12,986 bases of DNA, from the NCBI GenBank assembly GCA_025929455.1, contig JAICMB010000032.1, positions 1 through 12,986 of the forward strand. The letters are read 5' to 3'. This document shows positions 6,754-12,986 of the stretch, one piece after another. This stretch comes from Bryobacteraceae bacterium. Its GTDB lineage: Bacteria > Acidobacteriota > Terriglobia > Bryobacterales > Bryobacteraceae. Positions within the stretch are counted from its first letter, which is position 1. Each line of letters opens with the position of its first letter. The notes under the pieces are model-generated. The model was not told the origin of the DNA and made no database searches. It saw only the letters and a program-made list of their open reading frames with translations. A program made the translations under genes and the position numbers.

Positions 6754-7551
6754 TTATTGTCTCAGTAGTGCTTCGATGCGTTCGGTAGCTGCATCGGGAA
6801 GACCGCGGCCGCGCGCCAGCACGAGGGCTTCGCGGCCAAGCGTGCGATACAGCTCCGCGTCATGTTCGCTCAGCGCGCGCAGGTGTGCCGTAATAGTTTC
6901 GGCATCTCCGCGAGCGATGGGGCCGGTCAGCGCCTGTGCCGGCCCGCGCAGCACCGCGTTCTCGACCGCAGTGCGCGCCAACGGTGCGAGAGCGGTTAGC
7001 GCGTCGCGTTCTGGAATAGCCGCCTGCGAGAGCAAGCGCGCCGCAGTGTCGAGCAATACGGTTACATAATTACTGGCGAACACCGCCGCGGCGTGATACA
7101 ACGCGCGCTTTTCGGGCGGGATACGCAGCACCATGCCGTCGAGTGCGCGCGCGATCTCTTCGGCAAAGGCCATCGCCGCTGGATCGCCGGAGATCGCGAA
7201 CGCGATGCCGCGCAGCAGTGCGGTGTCCGGATCGTCGATGGTCTGCAACGGATGCAGAACGCCGCACGCGATGCCGCGCTCCGCAAGCGCGCGCAGCGGC
7301 TCCGTGCCGTACGCCGCGCAAGTATGCAGAGCGACCCGCAACTTGCCGGGCGCCCGCGCTATCTCGTCCGCGACGGATTCGATCGCGCGATCTGAAACGG
7401 CAATGATGACGTGCGTTGCGCGCGCGCCGATCCGGCCGAGCGTGTCGCGTTTTGCTACGCACACCACATCTACGCCCACGGAACGCAGCGCCTTCGCCAG
7501 CGCGCCGCCCACTCGCCCCGCACCTGCGATGCCTACGCGCGCCGCGCTCAT
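6754..7551 (-). CDS. Rossmann-like/DUF2520 dehydrogenase-like protein, candidate ketopantoate reductase (PanG type)
   Basis: A 265-residue two-domain protein. Residues 1 to about 125 form an NAD(P)-binding Rossmann-like domain, with GIAGAGRVGGAL at 7-18 and IIAVSDRAI (49-57) as the strand before the active site. The remainder matches DUF2520, with HP at 100-101 (GVLHPLQTI), YHAAAVFASNYV (152-163), Asn197, and the family signature ALTGPIARGD (207-216). The architecture resembles 6-phosphogluconate-dehydrogenase-fold reductases such as PanE and ProC. Members are often found beside pantothenate genes, and the PanG ketopantoate reductase described in Francisella is, as I recall, of this type. Here it sits directly before panB (5-nt gap), so NADPH-dependent reduction of ketopantoate to pantoate is the best hypothesis. 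No biochemical residue proves the substrate. The start overlaps the upstream GNAT stop as ATGA. Confidence 0.85.
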   Translation of the reverse strand: MSAARVGIAGAGRVGGALAKALRSVGVDVVCVAKRDTLGRIGARATHVIIAVSDRAIESVADEIARAPGKLRVALHTCAAYGTEPLRALAERGIACGVLHPLQTIDDPDTALLRGIAFAISGDPAAMAFAEEIARALDGMVLRIPPEKRALYHAAAVFASNYVTVLLDTAARLLSQAAIPERDALTALAPLARTAVENAVLRGPAQALTGPIARGDAETITAHLRALSEHDAELYRTLGREALVLARGRGLPDAATERIEALLRQ

Positions 7552-8351
7552 TCCGTAATGTACACGCTGTAAGACGTCACCCTGCGATAGCCCATGCGCT
7601 CGTACAGCTTGTGTCCGGAGCGCGTCGATTGCAGCAATGTGCGTACCATGCCGCGCTTCTCGCGCAAGCGGCCCAGCACCACGCGCATCAGTGCTTCCGC
7701 GTAGCCGCGCCCGCGAAAACCCGGTAAAGTCCCGACCGAGTAAATGCCCGCCGCGTTTTCCGTTTCCACCACCGCCATGGTGCTCACCGGCGCAGCTCCG
7801 GCCAGTCCGATGTAGCCCGTAAAACTGCCCTGCCAGGCGCGCTCACTGCCGTAAATGTCACGGCAGATGTCGCCCGGAATTTCGAACGCAATCGAGGTAA
7901 TATGTGCGAAGGTCAGGCGTGCCGGCGCGCCATCGACACGCGCGACCGTTATTTCGGGCAGCGCTCGCGAGGGCGGCCGCAGCGCTTCTGCCAGCATGCC
8001 CGCGTGGTCGCTGAGGAACGACAAACCGCGCGAATGCAATACCCCTTTTGCACGTTTACGTGCGAGTTTGTCGAGATGGTCGTCGCAATACCAGAACGAC
8101 CACCGCCGATTCAGGGCCGTGAAATAGTCCGCAGCGGACGTGATGCTGCGCTCGGCCTCGCCCGCCTCGACGGGACGCCCAAACAGGCCGGCATTAAATG
8201 CGCCATAATTCAGTCCCGAATAGACGGTGGTCAGCGCGCCGGAATCGCGCACCTCGGCCATGGGCTGAGCGCGTCCGAAAAACTTCATCGCTTCGACCAG
8301 GTTCGACGTGATCAACCGGGCATGATCGGCCGGCACGCTAGTCGCCGTCAT
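7548..8351 (-). CDS. GNAT family N-acetyltransferase, substrate unknown
   Basis: A 267-residue protein with a C-terminal GNAT domain. The acetyl-CoA pyrophosphate-binding motif is IYSVGTLPGFRGRGYAEAL (203-221), with the RGRGYA core at 213-218. It is followed by the motif-B segment SGHKLYERMGYRRV (245-258), where Tyr250 sits at the usual general-acid position. The N-terminal half (1-135) has no motif I recognise; it contains an aromatic stretch RRWSFWYCDDH (82-92). It may be a diverged GNAT repeat or a specificity domain. The open frame extends 18 residues upstream, but ATG 8351 lies two bases after the priA stop and starts a non-basic, family-like N-terminus. Neighbours do not reveal the substrate. 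Acylation of a CoA-pathway enzyme or of a small amine are both possible. Confidence 0.83.
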   Translation of the reverse strand: MTATSVPADHARLITSNLVEAMKFFGRAQPMAEVRDSGALTTVYSGLNYGAFNAGLFGRPVEAGEAERSITSAADYFTALNRRWSFWYCDDHLDKLARKRAKGVLHSRGLSFLSDHAGMLAEALRPPSRALPEITVARVDGAPARLTFAHITSIAFEIPGDICRDIYGSERAWQGSFTGYIGLAGAAPVSTMAVVETENAAGIYSVGTLPGFRGRGYAEALMRVVLGRLREKRGMVRTLLQSTRSGHKLYERMGYRRVTSYSVYITE

Positions 8352-8353
8352 GA

Positions 8354-10786
8354 TCAAAGCAGGGTTACGGGATCTACGTCGATCGCGAGCGCGGTGGCGG
8401 CCCATTTGCGCGAGTGCGCGAACGCGCGAATCTGCCGCAGCACTTCACCGAGACGTTTGCGGCTTGCGGCTTTGATCAAAACCTGATACCGGTATTCCGA
8501 TTTCAGCTTGGCCACGGGTGCTTCGGCAGGTCCCAGCGTGCGCGTGCCCTCCGGCGGCGGATTCAACAACTGTCCGAGTTCCGCGCTCATCTCCATGGCC
8601 TGCTCCTGCTTGGGGCTGCGTACCAGCACATTCGCCAGCGCGCTAAAGGGAGGGTAACGCATCGCCTTGCGAAACTGAATCTCTTTCGCGTAAAACGCCG
8701 GGTAATCCTGCCGCGCGGCGAAGCGCACCGCGTAGTGGTCGGGATTGACCGTTTGAATGAGCACCGTGCCCGCCACCGACCCGCGCCCGGCGCGGCCGCC
8801 AGCTTGCGTAAGCAATTGAAACGTACGCTCCGCCGCGCGGAAATCGGGCATGCCGAGGCCAACGTCAGCGGAGATGATGCCGACCAGCGTCACGTTCGGA
8901 ATGTCGTGCCCTTTGGAGATCATTTGCGTGCCCACGAGGATGTCGAAATCGCCCGCGCTGAAGCCGTGCAGAACGCGCTCGAACTGGCGTTTGCCGCTGA
9001 CGGTGTCGCGGTCCATGCGCGCGATGCGGGCTTCGGGAAACTCGCGGTGCAGCTCGTCTTCGACTTTCTCGGAACCGGTGCCGACGAACTGCAGATATTC
9101 GCTGTCGCACTTGGGACAAATGGACGGCACCTTCTGCGCGTAGCTGCAGTAGTGGCACAGCATGCGGCGGTCGCGGCGGTGAAAGGTGAGCGTGACGGAG
9201 CAGTTGACGCATTCGAGACGCTCGCCGCAGGCGCGGCACACGACGAAGCTTGAGAAGCCGCGGCGGTTGAGCAGCAGCATGGTTTGCTCGCCTTTTTCAA
9301 GACGGTCGTGCAGAGCGTCGAGCAAGCGGCGCGAGAAGGTCGCCTGTTTGCGCGTCTCTAGGAACTCCTGGCGCATGTCGATCAGCTCGACATCCGGCAT
9401 CGGCCGCTGCTCAATGCGTTCCGGCATTTCGAGCAGCTTGTATTTGCCCTGCTCGGCGTTGTAGCGGGATTCGAGACTGGGCGTGGCGGAGCCGAGCACC
9501 ACGCACGCCTGTGCGTTTTGCGCGCGCACGATCGCGACATCGCGGCCGTGATAGCGCGGCGTGTCCTGCTGTTTGTAGCTGCCATCGTGCTCTTCATCGA
9601 CGATGACGAGACCGAGATCCTGCACGGGCGCGAATACGCCGGAGCGCGTACCTACCACAACGCGCGCACGGCCCGCGCGAATGCTACGCCATTGTTCGGC
9701 GCGCTCGGCGTCGTTGAAGGCGGAGTGTAGGATGGCGACGCGATCGCCGAAGCGCGCGAAAAACTGGCCGGCGACGGCGGGCGTCAGCGCGATTTCGGGT
9801 ACGAGCAGAAGCGCGCTGCGGTTCTCGGCCAGGCAGGCATCGATGGCGCGCAGATAGACTTCGGTTTTGCCGGAGCCCGTAACGCCGTGAAGCAAAAATG
9901 TTTCGAAGCGGTGGGTGCGAATGCTTTCTTCGATGGCACGGTAGGCCGCAAGCTGGTGCGGGTTCAACGTGCGTTCGGGTCGCGGCTGCAATGGCGCGAG
10001 CACGCCCGGCGCTTCGGTTTTTAAAGAAACGATGCCTTTACGGGCAAGCGCACGCGCCGAGATGCTGGCGTTCTTAACGGCGATCTCGACTTCGGCGAGA
10101 TTGTGCGAGCCGGGATGCAATTCTAAATACGCTGTCAGTTCGCGTTCCCATTTGCCGAGCTTGACTTCGCCGATATTGGCACGCGATAGCTCAACGCGAA
10201 GCCGCTCCGCCGACGCCCGCAAAGGATCACGGTCGGCCTGTACATCTTCGACCACGACGAATCCTTTCTTAATCAGGGCTCGCAGCACATGTGCGGCATC
10301 GGGCACGCGTTTATTAATATAAGCGGCGCTCACGGGCCGGCTATCAAGCAACTGCAGCAGCGCGATCGCCTTGTCACCTTGCTCGGCGCCGAGCACGAGT
10401 TGGCGCGCGGCGTCCCGGCCCGCATCGGTGAGAGCGTACAGCTTAGAGTGCCGCACCTCGCCCGACAGAGGCATCATGGCGCGCAACACCTCGCCGAGCG
10501 GCGCGCAGTAATACGTTGCGATCCAGCGCGCGAGCGCGATCATCGGCGCATCGAGCGCGGGCTCCTCGTCCAGCAATCGCAGCGCCTCGCGCGCTGGCAC
10601 GTCCGGCGCACGATCGTGCACATCCACCACGACGCCCGACAGTTTGCGCGGGCCGAACGGCACGATGACACGGCAGCCCGGCAGCGCGCGATGGCGCAGC
10701 GTCTCGGGCAGTTCGTAGGTGAAGGGCTGGTCGAGCGGGACCGGCAGGCTGACGTCGCAGAACCGGGGCATAGCGCCGGGACTCAT
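8354..10786 (-). CDS. priA: Primosomal protein N' (PriA), 3'->5' replication-restart helicase
   Basis: Superfamily 2 DNA helicase that recognises stalled forks and reloads the replicative helicase. The order of parts is: N-terminal 3'-DNA-binding domain (about 7-105), winged-helix region (about 110-270), Walker A GVTGSGKTE (301-309), DEEH box (397-400), GSATPS (432-437), and NRRG (507-510). A zinc-binding module follows with all eight cysteines present (517, 520, 526, 529, 544, 547, 557, 560). After it come VGTQMISKGHD (618-628) and QAGGRAGRG (661-669). At 810 residues it is longer than E. coli PriA (about 730) and close to the Bacillus form; the excess lies before Walker A. ATG 10786 is seven bases after xylB. 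ATG 10771 (MPRFCDVSLPVPL) is an equally plausible start, closer to the conserved N-terminus. Neither has a good Shine-Dalgarno sequence. All helicase motifs are intact. Confidence 0.97.
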   Translation of the reverse strand: MSPGAMPRFCDVSLPVPLDQPFTYELPETLRHRALPGCRVIVPFGPRKLSGVVVDVHDRAPDVPAREALRLLDEEPALDAPMIALARWIATYYCAPLGEVLRAMMPLSGEVRHSKLYALTDAGRDAARQLVLGAEQGDKAIALLQLLDSRPVSAAYINKRVPDAAHVLRALIKKGFVVVEDVQADRDPLRASAERLRVELSRANIGEVKLGKWERELTAYLELHPGSHNLAEVEIAVKNASISARALARKGIVSLKTEAPGVLAPLQPRPERTLNPHQLAAYRAIEESIRTHRFETFLLHGVTGSGKTEVYLRAIDACLAENRSALLLVPEIALTPAVAGQFFARFGDRVAILHSAFNDAERAEQWRSIRAGRARVVVGTRSGVFAPVQDLGLVIVDEEHDGSYKQQDTPRYHGRDVAIVRAQNAQACVVLGSATPSLESRYNAEQGKYKLLEMPERIEQRPMPDVELIDMRQEFLETRKQATFSRRLLDALHDRLEKGEQTMLLLNRRGFSSFVVCRACGERLECVNCSVTLTFHRRDRRMLCHYCSYAQKVPSICPKCDSEYLQFVGTGSEKVEDELHREFPEARIARMDRDTVSGKRQFERVLHGFSAGDFDILVGTQMISKGHDIPNVTLVGIISADVGLGMPDFRAAERTFQLLTQAGGRAGRGSVAGTVLIQTVNPDHYAVRFAARQDYPAFYAKEIQFRKAMRYPPFSALANVLVRSPKQEQAMEMSAELGQLLNPPPEGTRTLGPAEAPVAKLKSEYRYQVLIKAASRKRLGEVLRQIRAFAHSRKWAATALAIDVDPVTLL

Positions 10787-10793
10787 GACAGGA

Positions 10794-12293
10794 TCATGGC
10801 GCGGAAGCCGCCCGGCTGTAGAACGGCTTCAGATCCGGGTACAGCGATTTGTAGATCTGATGGCCCGCGGCGTAGGTGTGCGCTTCCGCAGCGCGCGGCG
10901 AAGCCGAATCGACCTCGCGGATCACGGCGCGGCACGCATCCGGAACGGACGCGAACGCCTCGCTGCCCACCATCGCCAGCAGCGCAGCGCCATACGCTGA
11001 ACCTTCCTGCGTCGCGAGTGTCATGACGCGCTTGTCGAAAATATCCGCCAGCATCTGCCGCCAGAACAGACTGCGCGCGCCTCCGCCCGACACACGCACG
11101 CTGCCGATCGACACGCCCAACGCCTCGACGATATCGAGACAGTCCTTCTGGCTGTAGCAAACGCCTTCGAGCAGCGACCGGATCAAGTCGGCCCGCGTGT
11201 GCCGCGCGGTGATGCCGATCCAGCCGCCGCGCGCGGTGGCGTCGAGATGCGGCGTGCGTTCGCCCATTAAATAAGGAAGCCAGAAAAGACCCTGCGACCC
11301 GGCGACCGCCTTCGCAGCCTCCGCAGTAATCGCGTCGTAGTCCATGCTGGGCGCAAGCTGGTTGCGGAACCATTGCAGACTCAAGCCCGCGCCCTGCGTC
11401 ACGCCCATCACGTGCCAGGCGCCTTTCACAGCGTGGCAGAACGTGTGAACGCGGCCCTGCGGATCGTACTCCGGCTTCTGCATGTGCGCGAACACGACGC
11501 CGGAGGTGCCGATCGTGCACGAGACGATGCCCGGCTCCACAATGCCGTTGCCCACGGCGCTAGCGGCCTGGTCGCCGCCTCCGCCTACCACGGGAGTGCC
11601 GGGCGCGAGTCCGGTCACGGCGGCGGCTTCGTTTGTGATTTGCCCGGTCACTTCGCTCGATTCGTACACGCGGGGGAGAGTGGCGCGATCCAGCTTCAGC
11701 CGGTCCACGAACTCCCACGCCCACGCGCGATTCACGACGTCAAACAGAGCAGTGCCGGACGCGTCGGAAACTTCGCTCGCGAATTCACCCGTGAGCCGCA
11801 GGCGGATGTAGTCCTTCGGCAGCAAAACGTGCCGCACACGCGCGAAATTGGCGGGCTCGTGATCGCGTACCCACAGCAATTTCGGCAACGTGAAGCCGGT
11901 CAGCACCGGGTTCGCAATGTACTTTAGAACGTCGGCGGCACCGATGGTCTGGTTAATCCAATCCACCTGGGCTTGGCTGCGCTGGTCGCACCAAATCAAC
12001 GATGGACGGATCACCTGGCGCGCTTCGTCGAGGATAACCAGCCCGTGCATCTGGCCCGACAGGCCCACGGCCTTTACATCGGCCCCGCTCGCTTTGGCTT
12101 CGTTGAGCACGCCGCGGATGGCGGCCTGCGCGGCGTCCCACCAGTTTTCCGGACGCTGCTCAGCCCACAGCGGGCGGTGCATCGTCATATCCTCGTGCGC
12201 GGCGGTGAACGCATGTTTTACTGCGCCCGTTTCATCAACCAGCAGCGCCCGCGACCCTCCAGTCCCGATATCGAGCCCCAGCCAGTACGTCAT
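10794..12293 (-). CDS. xylB: Xylulokinase
   Basis: FGGY-family kinase phosphorylating D-xylulose with ATP to xylulose 5-phosphate (EC 2.7.1.17), which enters the pentose phosphate pathway. The 499 residues match the usual 480-510. The N-terminal ATPase strand is LGLDIGTGGSRALLVD (5-20, Asp8). The substrate loop is LSGQMHG (78-84; Met82-His83 correspond to the Met-His pair of E. coli XylB). LLPKDYIRLRLTGEFASE (157-174) is a strongly conserved xylulokinase segment. The catalytic Asp241 lies in GGGDQAA (238-244). Later come IGTSGV (261-266), LPYLMGERTPH, and VSGGGARS followed by FWRQMLADI. ATG 12293 overlaps the ROK stop (ATGA) and has a strong ribosome site. No xylose isomerase gene is in the window. 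A related pentulose kinase specificity cannot be excluded, but the match to XylB is close throughout. Confidence 0.93.
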   Translation of the reverse strand: MTYWLGLDIGTGGSRALLVDETGAVKHAFTAAHEDMTMHRPLWAEQRPENWWDAAQAAIRGVLNEAKASGADVKAVGLSGQMHGLVILDEARQVIRPSLIWCDQRSQAQVDWINQTIGAADVLKYIANPVLTGFTLPKLLWVRDHEPANFARVRHVLLPKDYIRLRLTGEFASEVSDASGTALFDVVNRAWAWEFVDRLKLDRATLPRVYESSEVTGQITNEAAAVTGLAPGTPVVGGGGDQAASAVGNGIVEPGIVSCTIGTSGVVFAHMQKPEYDPQGRVHTFCHAVKGAWHVMGVTQGAGLSLQWFRNQLAPSMDYDAITAEAAKAVAGSQGLFWLPYLMGERTPHLDATARGGWIGITARHTRADLIRSLLEGVCYSQKDCLDIVEALGVSIGSVRVSGGGARSLFWRQMLADIFDKRVMTLATQEGSAYGAALLAMVGSEAFASVPDACRAVIREVDSASPRAAEAHTYAAGHQIYKSLYPDLKPFYSRAASAP

Positions 12294-12986
12294 CGCGCCG
12301 CCTCCAACCCGAGATACGCCGCTCCGTACAAACCCGCTTCTCCGCCAAGAATGGCTCTATCGATGCGGGTATCGGTGTTGCGAAACGTGAAGGAGCGCTG
12401 CCGCACCTCGTCGAACATGGCGGGCGCGAACAGATCCCAGGCGGGCAGTACGCCGCCGCTCAGCAGGTACAGCGGGAAATTGAAGATGTTGACGAGCGCG
12501 GCGAGCGCGGTTCCGAGCGATTTGCCCATGATCGAGAAAATGGTGCGCGCTTTTTCGCGAACAGCGCCGTCGGCCGATGTCGTTGCAAGATTGTACACTT
12601 CCTCGGCCGACAAGTTCATGCCGAGTTGCAGCAGCCGTGCCATGGCTGTGACTGCCGTAGCGGAGGCGTGCTTCTCGACGCAACCGCGATTGCCGCAGCC
12701 GCAGGGATTACCATCGGGCACGACGGTGATGTGACCCAGTTCGCCCGCCATGCCGACAAAGCCGTGCAGCACTTTTCCATTCACGATGATGCCGCCGCCG
12801 ATGCCGGTGCCGAGCGTGAGCAGCGCCACGTCGGAGGCGCCCTGGGCGATCCCGAGCCGCGTCTCGCAGACGACGTGGCAGTTCGCGTCGTTGTCCACGA
12901 CGACGGGCATCTGCAGGCGTTCCGCCATCAGCTCGCCGAACGCGATGTCCTTGAGCGGGACGTGGACGGCCTGCACCGCCATGCCG
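12290..12986 (-). CDS. ROK family sugar kinase (glucokinase-like), C-terminal part (5' end outside window)
   Basis: About 230 of the usual 300-330 residues are visible; the frame stays open to the window edge, and the codon before Met at 12982 is Gly, so that Met is internal. Numbering from it, the catalytic-site strand VVVDNDANCHVVCE (27-40) carries Asp32. TLGTGIGGGIIVNG (56-69) is the phosphate-binding loop, and GELGHITV (80-87) supplies the zinc-ligand His84. The ROK signature CGCGNRGCVE (94-103) supplies Cys94, Cys96 and Cys101. These features fit an ATP-dependent hexokinase such as glucokinase. ROK repressors (NagC/XylR type) share this domain but carry an N-terminal helix-turn-helix that lies outside the window, so a regulator role cannot be excluded. 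It overlaps xylB by 4 nt. The sequence after DNDAN (CHVVCE) departs from the commoner Ala-rich form, so substrate preference is uncertain. Confidence 0.88.
   Translation of the reverse strand, partial: GMAVQAVHVPLKDIAFGELMAERLQMPVVVDNDANCHVVCETRLGIAQGASDVALLTLGTGIGGGIIVNGKVLHGFVGMAGELGHITVVPDGNPCGCGNRGCVEKHASATAVTAMARLLQLGMNLSAEEVYNLATTSADGAVREKARTIFSIMGKSLGTALAALVNIFNFPLYLLSGGVLPAWDLFAPAMFDEVRQRSFTFRNTDTRIDRAILGGEAGLYGAAYLGLEAAR
12301..12305 (-). promoter_or_regulatory. Strong ribosome binding site of xylB inside the ROK gene
   Basis: On the minus strand GGAGG is followed by a 7-nt spacer and the xylB ATG (12293). It lies within the last codons of the upstream gene. It is the best Shine-Dalgarno sequence in the operon, so xylB can initiate independently even though it overlaps the preceding stop. 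Confidence 0.7.

Larger units (their letters stand above)
4343..12986 (-). other. Predicted eight-gene operon (ROK kinase to Uma2)
   Basis: Eight minus-strand genes follow each other with these junctions, 5' to 3': ROK/xylB 4-nt overlap (ATGA), xylB/priA 7-nt gap, priA/GNAT 2-nt gap, GNAT/DUF2520 4-nt overlap (ATGA), DUF2520/panB 5-nt gap, panB/panC 1-nt overlap (TGATG), panC/uma2 23-nt overlap. No terminator-like hairpin could fit between them. Only the xylB and uma2 starts have a recognisable Shine-Dalgarno sequence, so the others probably rely on translational coupling. The promoter lies outside the window, unless internal promoters sit inside genes. Confidence 0.75.

Noticed and set aside
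8414..9253. 279-codon plus-strand frame opposite priA
   Set aside because: The opposite strand encodes intact PriA helicase and zinc motifs here; the frame has no recognisable motif and reflects G+C bias.

Overview
The window is about 65% G+C and almost entirely coding. It carries ten protein-coding genes, two of them cut by the window edges. I saw no rRNA, tRNA, CRISPR array, insertion sequence or prophage gene. The only clear non-coding stretch is 43 nt (802-844), plus about 13 nt between two divergent starts (2090-2102). Gene content suggests a free-living heterotrophic bacterium with a large carbohydrate-degrading repertoire. Secreted Asp-box propeller proteins, Uma2-family nucleases, ACS-family sugar-acid transporters and long PriA proteins together fit Acidobacteriota (Bryobacterales/Solibacter-like). 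This is an inference from gene style, and no marker gene settles it.

Left part (1-4346): the 3' end of a putative TIM-barrel glycoside hydrolase (+) converges on an MFS hexuronate/sugar-acid transporter gene (-). That gene is back to back with a secreted protein of about 747 residues (+) carrying twelve Asp-box (BNR) motifs. These look like polysaccharide or sugar-acid acquisition functions. The transporter and the propeller gene start within about 14 nt of each other on opposite strands, so each gene's promoter must lie inside the other's coding region.

Right part (4343-12986): eight minus-strand genes are packed head to tail with gaps of at most 7 nt or small overlaps. The order of transcription, from the right edge, is ROK-family sugar kinase (5' end outside the window), xylulokinase xylB, primosomal helicase priA, a GNAT acetyltransferase, a Rossmann/DUF2520 dehydrogenase-like protein, panB, panC and a Uma2-family nuclease. 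The layout implies one transcript whose promoter is outside the window. It joins sugar phosphorylation, replication restart and pantothenate (coenzyme A) synthesis. The DUF2520 protein sits where a ketopantoate reductase would be expected. With it, the PanB and PanC steps would form a continuous route from ketoisovalerate to pantothenate, lacking only PanD, the source of beta-alanine. The terminal Uma2 gene has visibly lower G+C and overlaps the end of panC, which suggests late addition. Its stop codon overlaps the stop of the convergent propeller gene by 4 bp.

No clearly unprecedented system was found. The most useful leads are the DUF2520 protein as the missing pantothenate enzyme, the mixed-function operon with an uncharacterised GNAT gene, the overlapping divergent starts at 2089/2103, and the Uma2 junction.
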